Below, piece after piece: positions 6,360 through 12,486 of a stretch of 12,527 nucleotides of DNA. The position numbers and the translations under genes were made by a program. Each line of letters opens with the position of its first letter. The first letter of the stretch is position 1. The notes beneath the pieces are model-generated. The model was not told where the DNA came from, did no database searches, and saw nothing but the letters and a program-made list of their open reading frames with translations. This DNA comes from Lachnospiraceae bacterium UBA3821 (GTDB taxonomy: Bacteria > Bacillota > Clostridia > Lachnospirales > Lachnospiraceae). The DNA lies in contig DFDT01000118.1 in the NCBI GenBank assembly GCA_002368865.1, forward strand, positions 1 through 12,527, given 5' to 3'.

Positions 6360-6392
6360 TTTGCTTTATCTTGCTTTCATCTTTGCTTTATC
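6360..6392. repeat. Three tandem 11-bp repeats
   Basis: Three head-to-tail 11-base units are TTTGCTTTATC (6360-6370), TTGCTTTCATC (6371-6381) and TTTGCTTTATC (6382-6392). The outer two are identical and the middle is a close variant. The 11-base period is about one DNA turn, so a protein could bind all three on one face. They lie at or just downstream of the expected start of the transglutaminase-unit transcript. Confidence 0.6.
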
Positions 6393-6433
6393 GTACCATA
6401 TCCTCACGTGCATAACAAGCACGAACCATTATA
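6390..6433 (-). promoter_or_regulatory. Candidate promoter(s) of the transglutaminase-GH5 unit
   Basis: Two options exist on the minus strand. TTGTTA (6418-6413), a 17-base spacer and TACGAT (6395-6390) form a balanced sigma-A-like promoter whose -10 touches the 11-bp repeats. A perfect TATAAT (6433-6428) also exists upstream but lacks a clear -35. Either would give a leader of roughly 130-170 bases before the start codon at 6249. Confidence 0.4.
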
Positions 6434-6509
6434 GGATCGCTAAATTCTTTGATCCATTTTTGCCACGCTATCGTTTCAGCTTACATTCTTGCGTTATTGA
6501 GAAAAAATC

Positions 6510-6543
6510 GCAAATGCCTCAAAAATCAAAAGATTGCATTTGC
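6510..6543. repeat. Inverted repeat overlapping the -35 of the hydrolase promoter
   Basis: GCAAATGC (6510-6517) and GCATTTGC (6536-6543) are exact complements separated by 18 bases. The right arm covers the -35 element TTGCAT (6534-6539) of the plus-strand hydrolase promoter. This is the place for a repressor or activator. A T-run follows, so a weak terminator is an alternative, but no plus-strand gene lies upstream. Confidence 0.4.
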
Positions 6544-6561
6544 TTTTTCATATACTATACT
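6534..6561 (+). promoter_or_regulatory. Promoter of the alpha/beta hydrolase gene
   Basis: TTGCAT (6534-6539), a 16-base spacer and TATACT (6556-6561) form a good sigma-A promoter on the plus strand. The expected transcript starts near 6567, giving a leader of about 70 bases. A 7-bp inverted repeat (GATTTGT at 6564-6570, ACAAATC at 6585-6591) sits right at the expected start point and may be an operator. Confidence 0.65.
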
Positions 6562-6637
6562 AAGATTTGTAAATAGACATACGAACAAATCACACGGCCT
6601 ACGGTCTGCAAAAAAATGATCAAAGAGGTATTATACA

Positions 6638-7414
6638 ATGCACATACATGAATTCGGCAACGCACAAAATCCTGTCATCCTGCTGCTCCCCGGCACCAGC
6701 TGCTTTTGGAAAGGAAATTTCGGACAGGTCATAGAAACCCTCGCTCAGGACTTTCTGGTGAACGTGGTGGCATACACCGGTTTTGACGAAAACGACACGG
6801 AAGATTTCCGCACCGTCACAGAGGAAGTGGAACAGATTGAAGCATATGTCATACAGCATTACGGCGGTTCCATCCGCGCGGCGTACGGCTGCTCTCTGGG
6901 CGGCAGTCTCGTCGGGCTACTTGCGGCACGCCACAACATCCATATGCAGTACGGCATCCTGGGCAGTTCAGACCTGGATCAAGCCGGCACATTCAAAGCA
7001 AACCTCATGGCAGCAATCATGGGGAAAGTCATCTATCCCTTTATCCACAACGGTTATTACACCTCGGAATTTATGCAGAAACGCTATGAACAACAGATGG
7101 CAGATCCCGATCCGTACAACAGAGCCTTCGTGGGAATCACCGGCAGGGATAAATATGATATGAGCTTTATCTCCAAGGAGAGTATCAAAAATCAGTTCGC
7201 GTCCGACCTGATCACGCCGCTGCCTCTGCAGATTGACAATGGCGAGACCGAGATCCATATATTCTACGCGAAAAAAATGGGGGCAAAATACCTGCTCCGG
7301 TATCAAAAACATTTTAAAAATCCGATCATACACGAACAGGATATGCGCCATGAAGAGTTTCTCGGCGTATACCCTCAAGAATGGTGTGAACTGATAAAAC
7401 AGATTTGCCTATAA
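6638..7414 (+). CDS. Alpha/beta-fold hydrolase
   Basis: This 258-residue cytoplasmic serine hydrolase is the only plus-strand gene here. The oxyanion-side motif LLLPGTS lies at about residues 15-21. The nucleophile elbow is GCSLGG with Ser86 (residues 84-89), following the predicted strand IRAAYG. The catalytic histidine is probably H238 in MRHEEFLG near the C terminus, as expected. The acid is uncertain (a glutamate near 203-205 in NGETEIHIFY is a candidate). A cap-like helical insert lies at about 118-190. The family covers esterases, lipases and peptidases, and the substrate cannot be set. The ATG is preceded by AAAGAGG nine bases away. The gene has its own promoter with two inverted repeats. 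It is convergent with the YunG-like gene, divergent from the transglutaminase unit, and shares no operon. Confidence 0.85.
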   Translation: MHIHEFGNAQNPVILLLPGTSCFWKGNFGQVIETLAQDFLVNVVAYTGFDENDTEDFRTVTEEVEQIEAYVIQHYGGSIRAAYGCSLGGSLVGLLAARHNIHMQYGILGSSDLDQAGTFKANLMAAIMGKVIYPFIHNGYYTSEFMQKRYEQQMADPDPYNRAFVGITGRDKYDMSFISKESIKNQFASDLITPLPLQIDNGETEIHIFYAKKMGAKYLLRYQKHFKNPIIHEQDMRHEEFLGVYPQEWCELIKQICL

Positions 7415-7449
7415 TGCAACCCAGCTACGACAGCTTTGTCAATTCATTG

Positions 7450-7469
7450 AAAAAAATGTGCGCATTTTT
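7450..7469. terminator. Weak hairpin between convergent genes
   Basis: AAAAATG (7452-7458) and CATTTTT (7463-7469) form a 7-bp stem around the tetraloop TGCG. It lies 35 bases after the hydrolase stop and 55 bases past the YunG-like gene stop on the opposite strand. The A/T-rich arms could act as a weak two-way terminator. The stem has a single G-C pair, so the call is tentative. Confidence 0.35.
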
Positions 7470-7523
7470 CAAATATTCGCTACAAAAAGTTCTAAAAAAT
7501 GTAATTTATTCAGCATCTTGATT

Positions 7524-7994
7524 TCAATCGTAAACTTGATGCCGCCATTTCTTCAACTCTTCCTTCAGTTTCTCATACCGCAGCCGTTTTTCCTTCTTCG
7601 CAAAATGCACTTCCCTGAACTGCTCCGGATTGTCCTCATAGTTTAACACTTCCTCCCCAAACTGCTCACTGGTGAGGTCGAAGATACAGTCTCCTACCAC
7701 ATTGTAGCAATGATAGTTTCCACCGGGTCTGAGAATACCGTACACCTTGCCGCCAAAGATATCCTGCGCCAGAAAAGCCGTGATTGAACACTGCCCTAAC
7801 GTCTTATTCTCCGCGCTCCAATCTGCCCGCATGCGCGGCGCGCAGGTGTCCGCACACCAGATTTCAGAAAGTGCATCATACAGATCCTGCGGCGTGTGGA
7901 TACCCGGATATTCTCCGGCGACCGCAGGAACAGTTGCCTGCTCCCAGCCATAGAATTTATAAGCCTTTTCTGCTTTCACTGCCTTCTCTGTCAT
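7524..7994 (-). CDS. YunG-like protein
   Basis: This 156-residue soluble protein resembles the YunG family of Firmicutes. The recognisable block is CSITAFLAQDIFGGKVYGIL, then GGNYHCYNVVGDCIFDLTSEQFG. C69, H95 and D106 come in the order of a Cys-His-Asp triad, as in papain-fold and transglutaminase-like enzymes. An enzymatic role is inferred from this order and is not known for the family. The C terminus is charged and helical (KKEKRLRYEKLKEELKKW). The open frame reaches back to a TTG at 8015, but the ATG at 7994 (MTEKAVKAEKAYKFYGW) sits about eight bases after GGCAGGG, so I use it. It lies 58 bases downstream of the FeoB-associated gene. A weak promoter could exist in that gap (TTGCAA, 16 bases, TAGATT), so co-transcription with feo is likely but not certain. 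Confidence 0.75.
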   Translation of the reverse strand: MTEKAVKAEKAYKFYGWEQATVPAVAGEYPGIHTPQDLYDALSEIWCADTCAPRMRADWSAENKTLGQCSITAFLAQDIFGGKVYGILRPGGNYHCYNVVGDCIFDLTSEQFGEEVLNYEDNPEQFREVHFAKKEKRLRYEKLKEELKKWRHQVYD

Positions 7995-8052
7995 AAATTT
8001 TTCCCTGCCTTTCAATCTAAATTTTCAATGGGCAATTGCAAAATCCCTCATC

Positions 8053-8217
8053 TCACTTTTCTTTTGATGACGAACACCCTGCAGCACAGGAACACTTCCC
8101 ACAGCCACAGGAACAGCCTCCCCGCCGCCTGTTTCTGATACAGAGAAGCACTGCTGCCAAGATGACAACCGCCACTATTACGCCTATAACAATATCCCAT
8201 ATATTTACCATGCGCAT
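8053..8217 (-). CDS. FeoB-associated Cys-rich membrane protein
   Basis: This 54-residue protein has one N-terminal membrane helix (VNIWDIVIGVIVAVVILAAV), a short basic stretch (IRNRRRGG), then a cysteine-rich tail with seven cysteines from CSCGCGKCSC to AAGC. This plan matches the FeoB-associated Cys-rich membrane proteins that follow feoB in many Firmicutes. They are thought to help ferrous-iron uptake, and the exact role is not settled. The gene begins 31 bases after the feoAB stop. The first ATG (8217) has GGGAGG eight bases ahead. A second in-frame ATG (8211) with GAGAGG six bases ahead gives 52 residues and is almost equally good. Confidence 0.92.
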   Translation of the reverse strand: MRMVNIWDIVIGVIVAVVILAAVLLCIRNRRRGGCSCGCGKCSCAAGCSSSKEK

Positions 8218-8248
8218 CCTCTCAGCCTCCCGTTCTGCTCCGCAGATA

Positions 8249-10738
8249 TTATATCATCCCCATCGCCAACCCGATCAACCGCACGACAAGCGCTGCCACC
8301 CAGGCAATACCGCACTGCCAGAGCACCACGCCCAACGCCCACTTGCCGCCAAGCTCCCGTCTGATTGCCGCGATTGCCGCCACGCAGGGCGTATAGAGCA
8401 GGCTGAACACCAGCATACTCGCCGCACTCAGGGAAGTCATCACCGCGTTCACTCCGTCCCCGGCGTACAGCACCTCCATCACGGACACCACACTCTCCTT
8501 CGCAATAAAGCCGCTGATCAGCGAAGTGCAGATTCGCCAGTCGCCCAGTCCCAGGGGTTGGAACAACGGCACTAGAATCCCCGACACAAAAGCCAGAATG
8601 CTGTTTCTCGAATCCTCCACCAATCCAAGATGCAGGTCAAAACTCTTCAAAAACCACACCACGATGGTTGCCAACAGTATAACAGAAAATGCCCGCTGAA
8701 GAAAGTCCTTCGATTTCTCCCAGAGAAGCTGCGCCACACTGCGAGGGCTGGGAAACCGATAGTTGGGCAGCTCCATGACGAAAGGCACCGCCTCCCCCTT
8801 AAACACTGTTTTCTTTGCCATAAGCGCCGCCAAAATACCCACACAAATGCCCAGCACGTAAAGTCCCGTCATGATGAAACCGCCCTGCTTCGGAAAAAAA
8901 GCATTGACGAAAAAGGCATAGATCGGCAGTTTCGCCGTGCAGCTCATGAACGGCGTCAACAGGATCGTCATCTTCCGGTCCCGGTCACTGGGCAGCGTGC
9001 GCGTGGACATCACCGCCGGAACAGTACATCCGAACCCGATCAGCATCGGCACGATGCTGCGCCCTGAAAGCCCCAGCTTCCGCAAAAGCTTGTCCATCAC
9101 AAACGCCACCCTGGCGATATAACCGCTGTCCTCCAGCAGCGACAAAAAGAAAAACAGCGTCACGATAATGGGCAGAAAGCTCAGTACACTTCCGACTCCC
9201 TCAAAGATTCCGTCCACGATCAGCCCGTGAAGCACTTCATTGACATTGGCAGCTGTCAGTCCCCGGTCCACCAGCTCCGTCAGCCAGCCAATCCCCAGCT
9301 CCAGCAATTCCTGCAGCCACGCGCCGATCACATTGAAGGTCAGGAAAAACACCGCCGCCATGATCCCGATAAAGACGGGAATCGCCGTATACCGCCCGGT
9401 GAGGATGCGATCCATCTGCCTGCTGCGGATATGCTCCTTGCTCTCTTTCGGCTTGATCACACATTGCGCGCACACCTTTTCGATAAAAGCAAACCGCATG
9501 TCGGCGATGGCCGCGCTGCGGTCCAGTCCGCGCTCTTTTTCCATCTGGAGGACAATGTGCTCCAGCATCTCTTTTTCGTTCTGATCAAACTCCATTTTCT
9601 CCAGGATCTGCTGATCCCCCTCAATGATCTTGGACGCAGCAAACCGAAGCGGCAGCCCTGCCCTTGCGGCATGATCCTCGCTCAGATGCATCACCGCATG
9701 CAGACATTGGTGCACTGCCCCGCCGTGATCGGATTTGGAACAAAAATCCTGCTCCAGCGGTTTCTCCTGATATTCCGCTATGTGGAGCGCATGATCGATC
9801 AACTCGTCCACGCCCGCATTTTTTGCGGCGGAAATGGGCACCACCGGCACCCCCAACAACTTCTCCATGGCGTTGATATCCACAGAGCCGCCGTTCCCCG
9901 TGAGTTCATCCATCATATTCAATGCCACCACCATGGGCACATCCATCTCCAAGAGCTGCATGGTCAGATAAAGATTACGCTCTATATTCGTGGCGTCTAC
10001 AATATTGATGATAGCCGTGGGCTTCTCCCGCAGCACATGATCTCTGGACACCAGCTCCTCGCTGGAATAAGGGGACATGGAATAAATCCCCGGCAGATCT
10101 GTGATGAGGGTATTGCTGTATCCCCGGATCACACCGTCCTTGCGGTCGATAGTCACACCGGGAAAATTTCCCACATGCTGTTTGGAACCGGTGAGCTGGT
10201 TAAACAGCGTCGTCTTGCCACAGTTCTGATTTCCCACCAGTGCAAAGGTCAGTACCGTCCCCGCCGGCAGGGGATTGCCGCTTCCCTTGGGGTGAAACTT
10301 GCCGGTCTCGCCCAGTCCGGGATGGGCGGTTTCCCTGCGGGTACGGGAATTCATATTTTTCTGTGCTGAAACACTCCCACCTGCCCCATCTGTTTTTTCT
10401 CTGAATGGGCCGGTAGCGTCTTCTGCCACTCGCTTTCCTTTTGCTTGTCCTTCCTTTGCTTGTCCTTCCTTCGCCGGGTTCCCTTTTGTAAGATTCTCCT
10501 CCGCCGATGCCGCCCCGATCTCCTCAATCCCAATCTGCTCAGCCTCCGCCAGTCTGAGCGTCAGTTCGTAATCATGAAGCCTTAGCTCCATAGGATCGCC
10601 CATGGGAGCCAGCTTCACCACAGTGACCTCCACCCCCGGGATCACACCCATATCCAAAAAGTGCTGACGCAGCGCGCCCTCACCACCTACCTTTGTAACT
10701 CTTGCGCTTTCGCCCACTCCCAGCTCTCTCAGTGTCAT
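8249..10738 (-). CDS. feoB: FeoA-FeoB fusion, ferrous iron transporter
   Basis: An 829-residue fusion of the two core Fe(II) uptake proteins. Residues 1-75 are a FeoA SH3-like domain (MTLRELGVGESARV, GALRQHFLDMGVIPG, LRLHDYELTLRLAEA). Residues 76-160 are a hydrophilic linker with a 5-residue tandem repeat (AKEGQ). From about 161 comes the FeoB GTPase: G1 GNQNCGKT (169-176), G2 T196, G3 DLPG (214-217), G4 NMMD (274-277) and G5 SAA (303-305). A helical GDI-like region follows, then the polytopic membrane part from about 450 with two Gate repeats, including GFGCTVPA (C571) and MSCTAKLPIYA (C600). It moves Fe(II) across the cytoplasmic membrane under anoxic conditions. The ATG has AGAGGAGG nine bases ahead. 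A promoter with a Fur-like palindrome lies directly upstream, and the Cys-rich partner gene directly downstream. Confidence 0.97.
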   Translation of the reverse strand: MTLRELGVGESARVTKVGGEGALRQHFLDMGVIPGVEVTVVKLAPMGDPMELRLHDYELTLRLAEAEQIGIEEIGAASAEENLTKGNPAKEGQAKEGQAKGKRVAEDATGPFREKTDGAGGSVSAQKNMNSRTRRETAHPGLGETGKFHPKGSGNPLPAGTVLTFALVGNQNCGKTTLFNQLTGSKQHVGNFPGVTIDRKDGVIRGYSNTLITDLPGIYSMSPYSSEELVSRDHVLREKPTAIINIVDATNIERNLYLTMQLLEMDVPMVVALNMMDELTGNGGSVDINAMEKLLGVPVVPISAAKNAGVDELIDHALHIAEYQEKPLEQDFCSKSDHGGAVHQCLHAVMHLSEDHAARAGLPLRFAASKIIEGDQQILEKMEFDQNEKEMLEHIVLQMEKERGLDRSAAIADMRFAFIEKVCAQCVIKPKESKEHIRSRQMDRILTGRYTAIPVFIGIMAAVFFLTFNVIGAWLQELLELGIGWLTELVDRGLTAANVNEVLHGLIVDGIFEGVGSVLSFLPIIVTLFFFLSLLEDSGYIARVAFVMDKLLRKLGLSGRSIVPMLIGFGCTVPAVMSTRTLPSDRDRKMTILLTPFMSCTAKLPIYAFFVNAFFPKQGGFIMTGLYVLGICVGILAALMAKKTVFKGEAVPFVMELPNYRFPSPRSVAQLLWEKSKDFLQRAFSVILLATIVVWFLKSFDLHLGLVEDSRNSILAFVSGILVPLFQPLGLGDWRICTSLISGFIAKESVVSVMEVLYAGDGVNAVMTSLSAASMLVFSLLYTPCVAAIAAIRRELGGKWALGVVLWQCGIAWVAALVVRLIGLAMGMI
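10445..10474 (-). repeat. 15-bp tandem repeat in the FeoA-FeoB linker
   Basis: Two adjacent 15-base units (10460-10474 and 10445-10459) differ at one base and encode AKEGQ-AKEGQ. A third degenerate unit (AKGKR) follows. The in-frame unit allows the linker to lengthen or shorten by five residues through slippage without breaking the reading frame. Confidence 0.85.
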
Positions 10739-10762
10739 GGCAAGCGTCCTCCTCTTAATGCA

Positions 10763-10803
10763 AATAGACTAATGATATCGACACTCGTTATCATTAGTCT
10801 ATT
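10763..10803. promoter_or_regulatory. Long perfect palindrome with a Fur-like box, operator of feoAB
   Basis: AATAGACTAATGATA (10763-10777) and its exact complement TATCATTAGTCTATT (10789-10803) are separated by 11 bases. The 19-base core GATATCGACACTCGTTATC (10774-10792) matches the classical Fur box at 14 of 19 positions. It lies directly downstream of the -10 element, so an iron-bound repressor of the Fur type would block transcription. Assignment to Fur is inference. A DtxR/IdeR-type regulator is possible, since the outer arms carry TTAG/CTAA. Confidence 0.8.
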
Positions 10804-10829
10804 CTAACACAAAAAGACGTTCGCGTAAA
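10801..10829 (-). promoter_or_regulatory. Promoter of the feoAB unit
   Basis: On the minus strand TTTACG (10829-10824), a 17-base spacer and TAGAAT (10806-10801) form a sigma-A-like promoter. The -10 overlaps the edge of the palindromic operator, and the expected start point is inside the palindrome. The start codon lies about 60 bases further on. Confidence 0.65.
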
Positions 10830-10841
10830 ACATTTCCTGTC

Positions 10842-11957
10842 TCAGCGCTTTCTTCTGTCTATCCCGTTTTCTCTGTAATACCTTTCTTTTGCAGCGTACA
10901 TGGCAGCATCCGCAATATGCTCAAGCTCATCTATCGATACCCCCGGCCGGTCTTTGCCTGTAGCATAACCCACGGATAAGGCGAGTTTATCTACGTACAC
11001 GCCATGCCACTCGTTTGTTTTATCTTTAATTGCCTTGCATATGTCCTCCGGATTGTTCGTATACACGATCGCCATAAATTCATCCCCACCGGTCCGGTAT
11101 ACTTTTCCTTTGTTTCCGACAGAGATTGCAAGGCAATCCGCAGCGCCTTTGATCAACTCATCACCGGCAGCGTGTCCCTTGGTATCGTTCACCGTTTTTA
11201 ATCCGTTCACATCAATGGAAAACAAGACAAAATTCTCCGGAAGCTCACCATTGCGGAATGTTCTGAGATCCTCGTCATAACACCTCCGGTTAAAAAGTCT
11301 TGTCATTTCATCCGTCATAGAAATCCGGATCAACTGCTCTTCCCTGCGCTTTTCCTCATCTACATTTCGAACTGTGTAAATAACCATATTGGGGATACCG
11401 TCCAAAGTAGAATCCACCGTTATGTACTGAGCTCGGAACCATCCCGAAACAACATCGATAAAGTCGGCACTGATCAGTTTCTTATGGGAAAGTCTTGCCC
11501 TTACGGTCTTGATATTGGTAAAGGCCAGAAATGCATCCATCTGATCCGGCATTACCTGATTTTTGATCCGCTGGTTCATAAGGGTGTGCGTCTGCGCCTT
11601 CATGTCTATACCATGTTTTTTATGCTCCGCGTCCCGCAGTGACATCTCTGTATTCTGGACAAAATCGATCAGGTTGACATTGTCATAAATCTCCGCCATG
11701 GAATCAAGTATATCAACTTTCTCCTTCATACTTGCTTCCTGCTCCCTGATCATTTTATATTGCGCAAAAAGTTTCTCAAAATAATCTGCTGTCAGCTTTA
11801 CTATAATACTTCCTGATGCAAACATAATGACGGTTTCTATCGTGAACCCGCTCATGCGGTCAAAAAAGCAGGCGGTCGCGCTCCCATAGTCATTCCTCAA
11901 CTCCACATAATACGGCGCAGTCGCCCATGTTGTGATCGCCATCATGACGTAATTCAA
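10842..11957 (-). CDS. Diguanylate cyclase, C-terminal piece (split by in-frame stop)
   Basis: This frame carries the last two membrane helices (about residues 2-18 and 37-54), a helical linker, a PAS-like or signalling segment (about 85-205, ending WFRAQYITVDSTLDG and IYTVRNVDEEKRREEQL), and a GGDEF domain (about 213-371). The GGDEF domain shows DEMTRLFNRR, the metal-site aspartate D249 in FSIDVNGLK, and an intact GGDEF motif (290-294), so it could make cyclic di-GMP from two GTP. The RxxD inhibitory site is absent (GNKG at that position). The frame continues in phase with 11967-12344, and only a TAG separates them. The earliest start is a TTG at 11957 with a weak AGG ahead, and the next is ATG-ATG at about 11945. 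As it stands, it is either a reinitiated fragment or part of a pseudogene. Confidence 0.8.
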   Translation of the reverse strand: MNYVMMAITTWATAPYYVELRNDYGSATACFFDRMSGFTIETVIMFASGSIIVKLTADYFEKLFAQYKMIREQEASMKEKVDILDSMAEIYDNVNLIDFVQNTEMSLRDAEHKKHGIDMKAQTHTLMNQRIKNQVMPDQMDAFLAFTNIKTVRARLSHKKLISADFIDVVSGWFRAQYITVDSTLDGIPNMVIYTVRNVDEEKRREEQLIRISMTDEMTRLFNRRCYDEDLRTFRNGELPENFVLFSIDVNGLKTVNDTKGHAAGDELIKGAADCLAISVGNKGKVYRTGGDEFMAIVYTNNPEDICKAIKDKTNEWHGVYVDKLALSVGYATGKDRPGVSIDELEHIADAAMYAAKERYYRENGIDRRKR

Positions 11958-11966
11958 GAGGATCGC

Positions 11967-11969
11967 CTA
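11967..11969 (-). other. In-frame TAG stop inside the diguanylate cyclase gene
   Basis: Minus-strand codons read CTT ATC TAT TTA TAG GCG ATC CTC TTG AAT TAC. No base is gained or lost, and the reading frame is open on both sides for 125 and 374 codons. The stop falls just after the fourth membrane helix. One base change would restore a 500-residue protein. Confidence 0.9.
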
Positions 11970-12344
11970 TAAATAGATAAGTTTATCACAAAAAAGCATA
12001 CTTAAAAGCGGTACCAAAAACCAGGTAAGATATATACTTACATGAGAATACGACATATACACGATCAGCAGATCCAGCGCAGTAAGCGCGAAAAGGCAGG
12101 TCACTGTTGAGCTCGGCATCTTCTTAAGCAATCCGAGATGAATTGCCGCCAGAATAATGACCAACACAGATATACTGACGCAGGTTCCGTAATTAATATT
12201 GTGAAAAATGCCTCCTCTGATCCCGGCTGCTATTGCCGGACCGGTTATCACGAAAAACCACAAAACCGTGTTCAGATACCGGTTTACCTTGATCCGGTTT
12301 TCCCGCATAAATTCACTATACTCCACAACTATACTGTTTTCCAT
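11967..12344 (-). CDS. Membrane sensor domain, N-terminal piece of the split diguanylate cyclase
   Basis: This 125-residue piece has four predicted membrane helices at about residues 23-44, 53-73, 79-98 and 103-118, after a short charged N terminus (MENSIVVEYSEFMRENRIKVNRY). It ends ...LFCDKLIYL at a TAG. The same frame then goes on into further helices and the GGDEF protein, so this is the front of a six-helix sensor diguanylate cyclase. The ATG at 12344 is chosen because GAGGGGG lies five bases ahead. An upstream in-frame ATG (12398) has no such site. A strong promoter lies about 110 bases upstream. On its own this piece would be a small membrane protein with no output domain. Confidence 0.75.
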   Translation of the reverse strand: MENSIVVEYSEFMRENRIKVNRYLNTVLWFFVITGPAIAAGIRGGIFHNINYGTCVSISVLVIILAAIHLGLLKKMPSSTVTCLFALTALDLLIVYMSYSHVSIYLTWFLVPLLSMLFCDKLIYL

Positions 12345-12457
12345 TTTATCCCCCTCTATTGGATACTGCCTTAGTGTTCTGCGGCTGCCCATGATCAAAT
12401 GCCCTTTACACGTTATTTGAGTGCCATTCCGCCACGGACACTTTTCTCCTCTAGGTG
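12345..12457 (-). other. Leader region of the diguanylate cyclase transcript
   Basis: About 110 bases of expected untranslated leader lie between the promoter and the ATG. It holds one AGAGGAG followed by GTG, opening an 11-codon frame (MSVAEWHSNNV, ending TAA). It has no hairpin-plus-T-run that I could see, and no recognisable cyclic-di-GMP (GEMM) riboswitch elements. Confidence 0.4.
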
Positions 12458-12486
12458 ATTATAATCTCATAAACAGCTAAAATCAA
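12458..12486 (-). promoter_or_regulatory. Promoter of the split diguanylate cyclase
   Basis: On the minus strand TTGATT (12486-12481), a 17-base spacer and a perfect TATAAT (12463-12458) form a strong sigma-A promoter, expected to start transcription near 12451. Nothing else is recognised between here and the window end at 12527. Confidence 0.75.

Larger units (their letters stand above)
6250..6637. other. 388-base intergenic regulatory region between divergent genes
   Basis: No protein gene of convincing length is seen here. The left part serves the minus-strand transglutaminase unit: candidate promoters, three tandem 11-bp repeats, and a GGAGG followed by TTG that opens a 15-codon frame (6324-6277). 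The right part holds the plus-strand hydrolase promoter with two inverted repeats. A 5-bp inverted repeat (CGTGC at 6407-6411, GCACG at 6419-6423) lies between them. No tRNA or recognised riboswitch fold was found by eye. Confidence 0.7.

Noticed and set aside
6361..6576. Plus-strand 71-codon frame in the intergenic region
   Set aside because: It starts at TTG without a ribosome-binding site, runs through the hydrolase promoter and its inverted repeats, and has no recognisable protein features.
9227..10369. Plus-strand open frame of 380 codons opposite feoAB
   Set aside because: It is the antisense shadow of a clear FeoA-FeoB gene. Its translation is rich in His, Gln, Pro and Arg with no domain, and it has no matching promoter or ribosome-binding site.
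10807..10845. Possible terminator between the diguanylate cyclase and the feo promoter
   Set aside because: AGAC...GTCT followed by a T-run can be drawn, but the stem is four bases with a long, poorly paired loop. It is too weak to call.
12345..12457. Cyclic-di-GMP (GEMM) riboswitch in the diguanylate cyclase leader
   Set aside because: It was looked for because of the gene product. The conserved GEMM core and paired stems were not found by eye.
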